From Mycobacterium sp. UM_WGJ (GTDB lineage Bacteria > Actinomycetota > Actinomycetes > Mycobacteriales > Mycobacteriaceae): a stretch of 64,000 bases of DNA. The notes under the pieces are model-generated. The model saw only the letters and a program-made list of their open reading frames with translations, had not been told where the DNA came from and did not search any database. This document shows, piece after piece, positions 34,009-41,903 of the stretch; the first letter of the stretch is position 1; the number at the start of each line of letters is the position of its first letter. The position numbers were made by a program, and so were the translations under genes. The stretch lies in NCBI RefSeq assembly GCF_000455125.1, contig NZ_AUWR01000016.1, positions 1 through 64,000 of the forward strand, written 5' to 3'.

Positions 34009-34305
34009 TCAGTACCTGCCTTGGCCGCCGACGCCTTCGTCGTCGACGTCGCGCCAGAATTCGGTGTCGTATTCGGTGTCAGGGATGGTGATCTTCTCGT
34101 GCGACCGCTCGGCCGCCCAGCGCTCCAAGTCCAGCTCTCCGGCATCGGATTCGAGGAGCTGAACGTCGGTGAGGATGCGCTCGGCGTCCAGCTCGATGCG
34201 GCGCATTCCAGGGATGTCGCCGAAGCGGGTCTTCAGCCCCAGCACGCAACGCCGCAGGTCACCGATCAGGGTGTGCAGCTCGGCGAGTTCGGTAGTGCTC
34301 GACAC
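34009..34305 (-). CDS. Small conserved protein of the Sdh1 operon (Rv0250c-like)
   Basis: A 98-residue, acidic, soluble protein, mostly helical, starting VSSTTELAELHTLIGDLRRC and ending in an Asp/Gly-rich tail (EFWRDVDDEGVGGQGRY). A GTG at 34305 with GAGGAGG four to five bases upstream fixes the start. It is the first gene of the operon leading into sdhCAB, 69 bp before sdhC, and corresponds to Rv0250c. Function unknown; conserved linkage suggests an accessory or assembly role for Sdh1, which is inference. Confidence 0.85.
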   Translation of the reverse strand: MSSTTELAELHTLIGDLRRCVLGLKTRFGDIPGMRRIELDAERILTDVQLLESDAGELDLERWAAERSHEKITIPDTEYDTEFWRDVDDEGVGGQGRY

Positions 34306-34408
34306 CAGACCTCCTCGGGTGGTACGGATCACAGTACGTTCACCCGATGCTAATCACACCAGGAACGGAACGTGAGACAGATCACGTTGTGCGCTGACGT
34401 GTTGGACG

Positions 34409-34448
34409 CCGAAAACCCCTACACACAGGCGTGTGCAGGGGTTTTCGG
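34409..34448 (-). terminator. 40-nt hairpin terminator downstream of the heat-shock gene
   Basis: The arms CCGAAAACCCCT and AGGGGTTTTCGG are perfect 12-bp inverted repeats, extended by ACAC/GTGT towards the loop AGGC. It lies 22 bp after the stop of the minus-strand heat-shock gene (34470) and upstream of the Sdh1 operon, which it separates from read-through. Confidence 0.85.
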
Positions 34449-34469
34449 GTCGAAGACCGCCGCGCCGGT

Positions 34470-34913
34470 TTACTTGGTGATGGCGATGGTCTGCGGCCGG
34501 GTGCCCGCGTACACCCCGGCTACCCGGACGGTCAGTACGCCGGCGTCATAGGTCGCGGTCACGGCGTCGCCGGTGACATGGGCCGGAACCGCGAACGAGC
34601 GGCGGAACGCGCCGTAGCGCACCTCGCGCAGCGTGCGGTTGGTGTCGGCGTCGGTCTCGGCGTACTCGTCGCGCCGTTCGCCGCGGACCACCAGGTGGCC
34701 GCCGTCGAGTTCGACCGTCACGTCCTTGTCGACGTCGATGCCCGGCAGTTCCAGTCGCACCACAGCGTCGTCGCCGTCCTTGGTGATCTCGGCAGCCGGC
34801 CGGAACCCCGTCGCGGCGGGAGCCCGCCAGTCGCTGGCGGTGGCCGGGCTGAAGAAGTCACGGACCCAACGGTCGGTGTCGAACGGGTGGTGCCTCAAGG
34901 TCAGGGTGCTCAT
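34470..34913 (-). CDS. hsp: Alpha-crystallin-type small heat-shock protein (Acr2/Rv0251c-like)
   Basis: A 147-residue Hsp20 chaperone that binds unfolding proteins. The alpha-crystallin domain covers about residues 45-135, with VRLELPGIDVDKDVTVELDG, LVVRGERRDEYAE and GAFRRSFAVPAHV, and the C-terminal TATYDAGVLTVRVAGV corresponds to the conserved G-V-L motif. The ATG at 34913 has GAGGAG five bases upstream. Its promoter contains a HAIR-like inverted repeat and an extracytoplasmic-sigma-type promoter, so heat and envelope or oxidative stress control is expected, as for acr2 in M. tuberculosis. Confidence 0.92.
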   Translation of the reverse strand: MSTLTLRHHPFDTDRWVRDFFSPATASDWRAPAATGFRPAAEITKDGDDAVVRLELPGIDVDKDVTVELDGGHLVVRGERRDEYAETDADTNRTLREVRYGAFRRSFAVPAHVTGDAVTATYDAGVLTVRVAGVYAGTRPQTIAITK

Positions 34914-34970
34914 GGGGACTCCTCGAATGATTACCGCGTGCCGGTCGGGTGCCGGCCCGTCACTGGGTAG

Positions 34971-34997
34971 AACTTGAGTCACCCTCGCTAAAGTTCC
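34971..34997 (-). promoter_or_regulatory. HAIR-like HspR site overlapping an ECF-sigma-type promoter
   Basis: CTTGAGT-N7-GCTAAAG (34973-34993) matches the HspR HAIR consensus CTTGAGT-N7-ACTCAAG fully in one arm and at five of seven positions in the other. On the minus strand GGAAC (34997-34993) and GTT (34973-34971) are spaced like a SigE/SigH-type promoter (about 19 bases). Just upstream, CCGTGTTC and GAACACGG (34996-35020) form another perfect 8-bp inverted repeat. Functional assignment is by similarity to the known acr2 promoter. Confidence 0.65.
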
Positions 34998-35069
34998 GTG
35001 TTCGCCGGCAGTGAACACGGACTCACAAAAGTGGTGCCGTGAGCGGTATCACGGCGTAAGCAGCGAACC

Positions 35070-35123
35070 GTTCACACGCTTGTAACGTATGGCGATACTC
35101 CGGCAATATCGGGTTCCTAACCT
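35070..35123 (+). promoter_or_regulatory. nirB promoter region with GlnR-like box and -10 hexamer
   Basis: On the minus strand, GTTAC-N6-GTGAA (35086-35071) resembles a GlnR box half-site pair (GTnAC-N6-GaAAC), as expected for nitrite-assimilation genes. TAACCT at 35118-35123 is a TANNNT -10 hexamer ending seven bases before the nirB ATG at 35131, the spacing expected of a leaderless transcript. The GlnR assignment is tentative. Confidence 0.4.
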
Positions 35124-35130
35124 CCCTTCT

Positions 35131-37698
35131 ATGACCACGATCGAAACCCCGCGCGCCGTCAAAGACCTTGTCGTGGTCGGACACGGCATGGTGGGGCACC
35201 GCTTCGTGGAGGCGCTGCGCAGCCGGCCCGGAGGCGCCGACTGGCGGGTCACGGTGCTGGCCGAGGAATCCGATCCCGCCTACGACCGCGTCGGGCTGAC
35301 CTCCTACACCGACGGGTGGGACCGGTCCCGGCTGGCGCTGCCGGGCAACGACTACGCCGACGACGAGCAGGTGCGGCTGATGCTGAGCACCCGGGTCGAG
35401 AAGGTCGATCTGGCCGACAAGTCGGTGCTCGCCGCGGATGGGCAGCGTTACGGCTACGACACCCTGGTGCTGGCGACCGGCTCACGCGCGTTCGTCCCCC
35501 CGGTGCCCGGCCACGATCTGCCCGGCTGCCATGTCTACCGGACCCTGGACGATCTGGACGGAATCCGGGCCGACATCGAGTGCATGCTGGAAGCCGGTAA
35601 CGCCCGGGCCGGAGTGGTGATCGGGGGCGGACTGCTGGGGCTGGAGGCCGCCAACGCGCTCCGGGCGTCCGGGATCGAGCCGCACATCGTCGAGATGGCG
35701 CCGCGCCTGATGCCGCAACAGCTCGATGACGCCGGCGGTGTGCTGCTGAGCCGGATGATCTCGGAACTGGGCATCGCGGTGCACGTCGGTGTGGGCACCG
35801 AGTCCATCGAGCAGCTGACCCACCAGTACGGTTCACCGACCCTGCGGGTAAAGCTCTCCGACGGCAACGCGATCGAGGCCGGCCTGGTGATCTTCGCCGC
35901 GGGCGTGCGTCCCCGTGACGAACTGGCTCGTGAGGCGGGTCTGGCGATCGCCGAGCGTGGCGGTGTGTTGACCGACCTGTGTTGCCGGACCAGCGATTCC
36001 GACGTGTACGCGATCGGTGAGGTGGCCGCCATCGAGGGCGTCTGCTACGGCTTGGTCGGCCCCGGCTACACCAGCGCCGAGGTGGTCGCCGACCGCCTGC
36101 TCGAGGGTGTGGCCGAATTCGGCGAGGCGGACATGTCCACCAAGCTCAAGCTGCTCGGTGTCGACGTGGCCAGCTTCGGCGACGCGATGGGGTCGACGGA
36201 GAACTCGCTGTCGGTCGTCATCAACGATCCGGTGAAGCGCACCTATGCCAAGTTGGTGCTCTCCGACGACGCCAAGACTCTGCTCGGCGGGATCCTGGTC
36301 GGCGACGCCTCCTCCTACGGCGTGCTGCGTCCGATGGTCGGCGCCGAGCTGCCTGGCGATCCCCTGGATCTGATCGCTCCGGCCAGCTCCGGCGACAGCA
36401 AGAGCGCCCTGGGGATCAGTGCGTTGCCTGGGGCGGCGCAGATCTGTTCCTGCAACAACGTCAGCAAGGACCAGTTGTGCGCCGCGATCGCCGGCGGCTG
36501 CCACGACGTGCAGAGCCTGAAGGACTGCACCAAGGCGGGAACTTCGTGTGGATCCTGCATTCCGCTGCTCAAGGAGCTGCTGGTCGCCGAGGGTGTCGAG
36601 CAGTCCAAGGCGCTGTGCGAACACTTCGCCCAGTCGCGCGCGGAGCTGTTTGAGATCGTCCAGGTCACCGGAATCCGCACCTTCTCCGAACTGCTGGAGC
36701 GGTTCGGCACGGGCCACGGCTGTGACATCTGCAAGCCCACCGTCGCCTCCATCTTGGCGTCCACCGGATCAGACCACATCCTTGAGGGCGAGCAGGCCGC
36801 TCTGCAGGACACCAACGACCACTTCCTGGCCAATATTCAGCGCAACGGCAGCTACTCAGTGGTTCCGCGGGTGCCCGGCGGTGAGATCAAGCCCGAGCAC
36901 CTGATCCTGATCGGCCAGATTGCCCAGGAATTCGGCCTTTACACCAAGATCACCGGTGGCCAGCGCATCGACATGTTCGGTGCACGGGTGGATCAGCTGC
37001 CCGCGATCTGGCGCAAGCTGGTGGACGCCGGCATGGAATCCGGTCAGGCGTACGGAAAGTCGTTGCGGACAGTGAAAAGCTGTGTGGGCAGCGACTGGTG
37101 CCGCTACGGGCAGCAGGATTCGGTGAAGATGGCCATCGATCTGGAGCTGCGCTACCGCGGACTGCGCGCGCCGCACAAGATCAAGATGGGCGTCTCGGGC
37201 TGCGCGCGTGAGTGCGCCGAGGCACGCGGCAAAGACGTCGGTGTGATCGCGACCGAGATCGGTTGGAATCTTTACGTGGGCGGGAACGGCGGTATGTCGC
37301 CCAAGCACGCCCAGTTGCTCGCCAGCGACCTCGACACCGAGACCGTGTTCCGCTATGTCGACCGGTTCCTGATGTTCTACATCCGCACCGCCGATCGGTT
37401 GCAGCGCACCGCGCCCTGGATCGAGGCGATGGAAGGTGGACTCGACCACGTCCGCGAGGTCGTCTGCGACGACTCCCTGGGGCTGGCAGCGGAATTCGAG
37501 GCGGAGATGGCTCGCCACGTCGACAACTACGCCGATGAGTGGAAGGGCGTCCTCGACGACCCGGAGAAGCTGTCACGATTCGTCTCCTTCGTCAACGCCC
37601 CCGATGCCGAAGATCCCACCGTCGCCTTCACCGTGCGCGACGGCCGCAAGGTCCCGTTACCCGTCCCCGTCCTGCGAGTATCTGAGGAGAAGTCATGA
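35131..37698 (+). CDS. nirB: Assimilatory nitrite reductase [NAD(P)H] large subunit
   Basis: An 855-residue sirohaem enzyme reducing nitrite to ammonia with NAD(P)H. Residues 1-410 are FAD/NAD-binding Rossmann domains (VVVGHGMVGHRFVEAL and VVIGGGLLGLEAANAL). A BFD-type [2Fe-2S] domain follows, with ICSCNNVSKDQLC and GTSCGSCIP around residues 438-475. The C-terminal nitrite/sulfite-reductase half holds the [4Fe-4S]-sirohaem Cys in SCVGSDWCRYG (about 650) and SGCARECAEARG (about 690). The ATG at 35131 lacks a Shine-Dalgarno site but sits seven bases from a -10 hexamer, suggesting a leaderless mRNA; ATG 35089 is an alternative. The stop overlaps nirD. Confidence 0.94.
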   Translation: MTTIETPRAVKDLVVVGHGMVGHRFVEALRSRPGGADWRVTVLAEESDPAYDRVGLTSYTDGWDRSRLALPGNDYADDEQVRLMLSTRVEKVDLADKSVLAADGQRYGYDTLVLATGSRAFVPPVPGHDLPGCHVYRTLDDLDGIRADIECMLEAGNARAGVVIGGGLLGLEAANALRASGIEPHIVEMAPRLMPQQLDDAGGVLLSRMISELGIAVHVGVGTESIEQLTHQYGSPTLRVKLSDGNAIEAGLVIFAAGVRPRDELAREAGLAIAERGGVLTDLCCRTSDSDVYAIGEVAAIEGVCYGLVGPGYTSAEVVADRLLEGVAEFGEADMSTKLKLLGVDVASFGDAMGSTENSLSVVINDPVKRTYAKLVLSDDAKTLLGGILVGDASSYGVLRPMVGAELPGDPLDLIAPASSGDSKSALGISALPGAAQICSCNNVSKDQLCAAIAGGCHDVQSLKDCTKAGTSCGSCIPLLKELLVAEGVEQSKALCEHFAQSRAELFEIVQVTGIRTFSELLERFGTGHGCDICKPTVASILASTGSDHILEGEQAALQDTNDHFLANIQRNGSYSVVPRVPGGEIKPEHLILIGQIAQEFGLYTKITGGQRIDMFGARVDQLPAIWRKLVDAGMESGQAYGKSLRTVKSCVGSDWCRYGQQDSVKMAIDLELRYRGLRAPHKIKMGVSGCARECAEARGKDVGVIATEIGWNLYVGGNGGMSPKHAQLLASDLDTETVFRYVDRFLMFYIRTADRLQRTAPWIEAMEGGLDHVREVVCDDSLGLAAEFEAEMARHVDNYADEWKGVLDDPEKLSRFVSFVNAPDAEDPTVAFTVRDGRKVPLPVPVLRVSEEKS

Positions 37699-38063
37699 AC
37701 ACCAACAACATCGACACCTGGATCACCGCCTGCCGCTACGACAGCATGATTCCCGGACTCGGAGTGGGTGTCCTGCTCGCCAACGGCAAGCAGGCGGCGC
37801 TGTTCCGGCTCGACGACGGCTCGGTCCGTGCGGTGTGCAACATCGACCCGTTCTTCCGGGCAGCGGTGCTGTCCCGCGGAATCGTCGGTGACCGCGGCGG
37901 CCGGCTATCTGTCATCTCCCCGTTGAAGAAGCAGGCCTTCGCCTTTGACGACGGCAGCTGCTTGGACGACCCGAGCGTCTCGGTGCGGGTGTATCCGACT
38001 CGGATCAGCGAGGACGGCTACGTGCAGGTCGGGCAGCCGGTCGCGGAACGGGCCGTTGCTTAG
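37695..38063 (+). CDS. nirD: Nitrite reductase small subunit NirD (Rieske-fold)
   Basis: A 122-residue partner of NirB. The Rieske-like beta fold is visible (LANGKQAALFRLDDGSVRAV, ISPLKKQAFAFDDGSCLDDP), but the two Cys-His pairs of true Rieske proteins are absent, as in other NirD proteins. The start overlaps the nirB stop (ATGA), giving coupled translation. The stop is six bases from the convergent nnaR stop; AGCCGGC-CCTA-GCCGGCT spans both stops and may form a small shared terminator hairpin. Confidence 0.93.
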   Translation: MNTNNIDTWITACRYDSMIPGLGVGVLLANGKQAALFRLDDGSVRAVCNIDPFFRAAVLSRGIVGDRGGRLSVISPLKKQAFAFDDGSCLDDPSVSVRVYPTRISEDGYVQVGQPVAERAVA

Positions 38064-38069
38064 CCGGCC

Positions 38070-39215
38070 CTAGCCGGCTTCCTGGCCTACCTGGTCCACC
38101 TGATCTACGGCCAGGCGATACCCCCGTTTGACAACGGTGGTGACGATATTCTTGTCGCCCAGCGTTGTTCGCAGCCTCAGGACAGCGGTTTCTACCGCAT
38201 GAGTGCTGGTGCCGTTGCCGGGTAGCGCCTCGAGGAGGGTCTGCCGGGAGACAACGCGGCCGGGCTGGTGAGCCAGCGCCCGTAGTGTGGCCATGCTCGA
38301 GGGCGACATCGGCTTGGCCACCCCGTCGACCAGTACGCAATTGCCGCGCACTTCGATGCGATGGCCCGCGGCGTGAACGGTGTGGGCGCGCAGCCGCGGA
38401 AGCTCATCGATGATGTGGCGAGCTAACGCCCCCAGTCGCATTCTCCGCGGCGAAGAGGTCGGGATGTCCAAGAGTGCCAACGGCCGCGCCGTCAACGGTC
38501 CGACGCACATGGCATGCACGTCGTCGGAACGCAGAGCGAGCAGCAGTGCGTCCGAGATGCCCAGATCGGCGGCACGGGTCAGTGTCGCCATCACAGCGGC
38601 GGCCGAGGTGAAGCTGACAGCATCGAATTGGCGTTGGGCGATCTGGGAAGTGAGCTGGTCGAACTCCCCGCCGGGCTGGGCCGGACGCCATCGGTAGACG
38701 GGGATGGGCAGTACGTCGGCGCCCGCCTTGCGAAACTGATCGAGCAGCTCCGGAGCGGGATCCCAGTCGCCGGTGGTGCCGTGGAGCTGCACGGCCACGC
38801 GGGCTCCGGCGATATCGGATTTCAGGTAATCGAGCATCGCGGCCGATGACTCCGATTCGGGTGACCACTCCTCGGGCAGGCCCGCGGTGCGCAATGCGCC
38901 AACAGCCTTCGGTCCACGGGCCACGACACGGGCGGTCGTCAGGGCTGCGATCAGCCGGTCGGCAATACCCCATCCTTCGGCAGCGGCGATCCAGCCGCGG
39001 AGGCCCATCGCCGTCGTCACCACCAGGACATCTGGCGGGTTCTCGATCAATGATTCAGTGCGCCCGTGCAATACGGTGTCGTCGGTCAAGTCGATCATGG
39101 TGATGGCCGGGGCCGCACAGACCGAGGCGCCGTGGCGACGCAGCAAGGTGCAGAGCTCCTCGGCGCGGCGCGCTGACGTGACTGCGACCCGGTAGCCACT
39201 CAGCGACGTGGACAC
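38070..39215 (-). CDS. nnaR: Nitrate/nitrite assimilation regulator NnaR (HemD-like domain plus winged helix)
   Basis: A 381-residue two-domain protein. Residues about 1-270 resemble uroporphyrinogen-III synthase (GYRVAVTSARRAEELCTLLR, VVARGPKAVGALRTAGLPEE, FDAVSFTSAAAVMATLTRAA). Residues about 280-381 are an OmpR-type winged helix (LPGNGTSTHAVETAVLRLRT, VVKRGYRLAVD). This is the architecture of NnaR, which works with GlnR to activate nitrate/nitrite genes in actinobacteria. The GTG at 39215 follows the narK3 stop TAA by one base, so it is translationally coupled to the transporter. Rv0260c has the same length. Whether the HemD part is catalytic or a sensor is unresolved. Confidence 0.88.
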   Translation of the reverse strand: MSTSLSGYRVAVTSARRAEELCTLLRRHGASVCAAPAITMIDLTDDTVLHGRTESLIENPPDVLVVTTAMGLRGWIAAAEGWGIADRLIAALTTARVVARGPKAVGALRTAGLPEEWSPESESSAAMLDYLKSDIAGARVAVQLHGTTGDWDPAPELLDQFRKAGADVLPIPVYRWRPAQPGGEFDQLTSQIAQRQFDAVSFTSAAAVMATLTRAADLGISDALLLALRSDDVHAMCVGPLTARPLALLDIPTSSPRRMRLGALARHIIDELPRLRAHTVHAAGHRIEVRGNCVLVDGVAKPMSPSSMATLRALAHQPGRVVSRQTLLEALPGNGTSTHAVETAVLRLRTTLGDKNIVTTVVKRGYRLAVDQVDQVGQEAG

Positions 39216-39216
39216 C

Positions 39217-40608
39217 TTACGCCGGTGCCAACGCGGCCCGGGCCGGCTGCGGGGCGAAGAACGGCCGACGTACATACCTGTGCCAGGTCAGCGCCGCGGC
39301 CCCCACATAACCCACCAGGAAGATCCAGAATGCCGTGGTCGCCGAGCCGCTGGTGATGTACGACTGGCGCAGTGCCAGGTTGATTCCTACGCCACCCAGG
39401 GCGCCGATTGCGCCGGCAAATCCGATCAGTGCCCCCGACATGGCCCGCGCCCAGTGCCGACGGTCGCTCTCGTGCATACCCATTTGGTGACTGCGGGCCT
39501 CGAAGACCGACGGAATCATCTTATACACCGAGCCATTGCCGATCCCGGAGACGATAAACAGCGCCACGAAGCCGATGACGTAGCCGACCATGACCGCGCC
39601 GGACGTGGGGCCGGTGCGACCGCTGTCCAGTGTGCTCACGGCGACGAGCAACGCGGAGGCTGCGAACAAGCCGCCAAAGGCAGCCAGCGTCACCCGGCTG
39701 CCGCCAAGCCGATCGGCGAGGCGCCCGCCGAAGATCCGGGACAACGACCCCAAAAGCGGTCCCAAAAAGGCGATTTGGGCAGCGTGCAACGAGGCCTGAG
39801 CGGGACTCTGGCCGCCGCCCACAAAGCTGATCTGCAACACCTGGCCGAACGCGAACGAGAACCCGATGAAGGAGCCGAACGTGCCGATGTAGAGCAGTGC
39901 GACGATCCAGGTGTCGAGTTCGGGAAGGATCGCACGCATGGCCGTCAGGTCTGCCCTTTGACCGTCGAGGTTGTCCATGAAAAGTGCTGCGCCGATCGCG
40001 GCCACCGCGAGGACGACCAGATAGATCGCACATACCCAGTACGGCTGGCGGTTACCCACGGTGGCTAGCACCGCCAACCCGACCAGCTGGATCAGCGGAA
40101 CGCCCAGGTTGCCACCGCCGGCATTGACCGCCAGCGCCCAGCCCTTGAGTCGATGCGGGTAGAAGGCATTCACGTTGGTCATCGAGGCGGCAAAGTTGCC
40201 CCCGCCCAGACCGGTCATGGCCGCGCACACCAGGTAAGGCCACAGCGGCAGACCCGGATGGGCCAGCAGGCCCATCATCCCGATGGTCGGGATCAATAGC
40301 ACCAGCGCGGAGAAGATCGTCCAGTTGCGGCCGCCGAAGGCCGCGGTGGCCAGCGAGTACGGTATGCGCAGCACGCCACCGGCGAGGGTGGCGGTGGCTG
40401 CCAGCAGGAACTTGTCGCCGGCGCTGAAGCCGTACACCGACTCGGGCATGAACAGCACCATCACCGACCAGATCGACCAGATCGAAAAGCCGGCGTGCTC
40501 AGCAACTGTCGACCAGATCAGGTTGCGTCGCGCAACCTTGTCGTTGCCGGCCTTCCAGGCCACGGTGTCTTCGGGATCCCACTGGGTAATCAGGTGTGAA
40601 CGAGCCAT
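39217..40608 (-). CDS. narK3: Nitrate/nitrite transporter, NarK family (NarK3-like)
   Basis: A 463-residue major-facilitator protein with about 12 membrane helices. Both nitrate-signature regions are present: LGGGNFAASMTNVNAFYP in helix 5 and GIGNGSVYKMIPSVFEARS in helix 11. RIPYSLATAAFGGRNWTIFS holds the substrate-binding Arg region. It imports nitrate or exchanges nitrate for nitrite. The gene is followed immediately by nnaR. A 220-bp gap (40609-40828) separates it from the sirohydrochlorin chelatase gene upstream and must carry its promoter; I saw no clear operator there. Confidence 0.9.
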   Translation of the reverse strand: MARSHLITQWDPEDTVAWKAGNDKVARRNLIWSTVAEHAGFSIWSIWSVMVLFMPESVYGFSAGDKFLLAATATLAGGVLRIPYSLATAAFGGRNWTIFSALVLLIPTIGMMGLLAHPGLPLWPYLVCAAMTGLGGGNFAASMTNVNAFYPHRLKGWALAVNAGGGNLGVPLIQLVGLAVLATVGNRQPYWVCAIYLVVLAVAAIGAALFMDNLDGQRADLTAMRAILPELDTWIVALLYIGTFGSFIGFSFAFGQVLQISFVGGGQSPAQASLHAAQIAFLGPLLGSLSRIFGGRLADRLGGSRVTLAAFGGLFAASALLVAVSTLDSGRTGPTSGAVMVGYVIGFVALFIVSGIGNGSVYKMIPSVFEARSHQMGMHESDRRHWARAMSGALIGFAGAIGALGGVGINLALRQSYITSGSATTAFWIFLVGYVGAAALTWHRYVRRPFFAPQPARAALAPA

Positions 40609-40828
40609 GTGGTCACGGTAGAAATCTTTCGTTACCGCAATGCTGCACGAGATGACTCAGTCGTGAACTTCTCCTCACGGCGCTGGTGGAAGCGTGTGAG
40701 GCGGGAGGTCCGGTGAGGGCGCAAAGGCAGCGCAGGCTACCGATCAATATGGCGGGGATAGAATGGAATTCACAGTGCAAGCGCCATGTCCCAAGTTCGG
40801 AACGACGCAGACCGATGCCGAAAAGGTG

Positions 40829-41521
40829 TTATCGCACCGGAATCCGCGTATGGGCGGTGATGAACCGATCGGCGACGACCCGGGCGATCCCGGGATGCGT
40901 GCCCAGCGGCGCGGTAACTCGATCCGCGCCGGCATTGTGCAGGCGGCGCTGGAAAAGACCGTCGGCCAACAAATATGACGCGATCACGACGCGTGACGCG
41001 CCTTGGCTGCGCAGGTCGGCGACAGCCTCGGGAACGCTGGGTCCACCGGTAGCGGCGAATGCCACTGTGACGGGTGCTCCGATTATGCCAGACACCATCT
41101 GCGCTGCGTGCTTGAGGTCGGCCTGCGCGACCGGATCGGTGGACCCCGCTGCAGCGAGAACCACTGATTCACCTTGGCGCCAGCCTGATTCGGACAGCCG
41201 AGCGGCGACGACCGCGGCGACACGAGGATCGGGTCCCAGTGCTGGGGTGATCGTGACGTCGGGGTGGACGCTGGCGGCGACCTGGGTCGGCACGTCGACG
41301 CCGACGTGGTAGCCGCGGGCAAGGAAGGCGGGGACGAGGATAGCCGGGCGGCCGTTTTCGGCCTCAGCGGAGAGGATCTCGGCCGGGCTGGGCCCCAACA
41401 CGTCGATGAATGCCACTCTGACCGGTTGCGCCAGCAGGGTGCCGACCCGTTCGGCGAGTTCGCCGATCATGACTACCCCGTCGGGCTGACGGGTGCCGTG
41501 CGCGACCAGGATGGGAATCAT
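40829..41521 (-). CDS. Sirohydrochlorin chelatase (CbiX/SirB family, Rv0259c-like)
   Basis: A 230-residue class-II chelatase with two related halves: ILVAHGTRQPDG with the metal-binding His at residue 8, PAILVPAFLARGYHVGVDVP with the second His, and the C-terminal counterpart VVIASYLLADGLFQRRL. It inserts iron (or cobalt) into sirohydrochlorin. Here, beside nirBD, its natural role is sirohaem supply to NirB. The start ATG overlaps the stop of the small winged-helix gene (ATGA), so the two are co-translated. Confidence 0.87.
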   Translation of the reverse strand: MIPILVAHGTRQPDGVVMIGELAERVGTLLAQPVRVAFIDVLGPSPAEILSAEAENGRPAILVPAFLARGYHVGVDVPTQVAASVHPDVTITPALGPDPRVAAVVAARLSESGWRQGESVVLAAAGSTDPVAQADLKHAAQMVSGIIGAPVTVAFAATGGPSVPEAVADLRSQGASRVVIASYLLADGLFQRRLHNAGADRVTAPLGTHPGIARVVADRFITAHTRIPVR

Positions 41522-41826
41522 GCCACGCCCTGCTCAGTGTCGACGGCGAGTCGGTAACCTCGCTTGACCACCGTGGCGACGATGTGGCTGTCGCCCAGCG
41601 CTGTTCGCAGTCGGAGGACGGCAGAGTCGACGGCGTGGATACTGTTGCCACGTCCCGGGAGAGCGCGCAGCAGGGTTTCCCGGGCGACGACGTGGCCCGG
41701 TCGGAGCGCCAAGACGCGCAAAGCGGCCAGGCCGGCCGGCGAAACCGGCTTGACTATCCCATCCACGAGGACCCGGCTCTCCTCAATATCAATACGATGA
41801 CCGGCGGCATAGACGGCGGTACTCAT
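41518..41826 (-). CDS. Stand-alone NnaR-type winged-helix DNA-binding protein
   Basis: A 102-residue protein consisting only of an OmpR/NnaR winged helix. It aligns end to end with the last 100 residues of the NnaR-type protein at 38070-39215, sharing for example VLVDG, KPVSPAG-LAALR, SAVLRLRTALGD and TVVKRGYRLAVD. The HemD-like domain is missing. It lies between a second NarK gene (77 bp upstream) and the chelatase (overlapping stop). Either the HemD part was deleted after a narK-nnaR duplication, or it is a deliberate short regulator. It keeps the recognition-helix region, so DNA binding is plausible. Confidence 0.82.
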   Translation of the reverse strand: MSTAVYAAGHRIDIEESRVLVDGIVKPVSPAGLAALRVLALRPGHVVARETLLRALPGRGNSIHAVDSAVLRLRTALGDSHIVATVVKRGYRLAVDTEQGVA

Positions 41827-41903
41827 GCATAAGATTTAGTCGCAGTCGATTTCGTCTGTGTTACCCCGCGATTTCGGAGCCGTTGCCCTATATGTGTTCC
41901 AGG

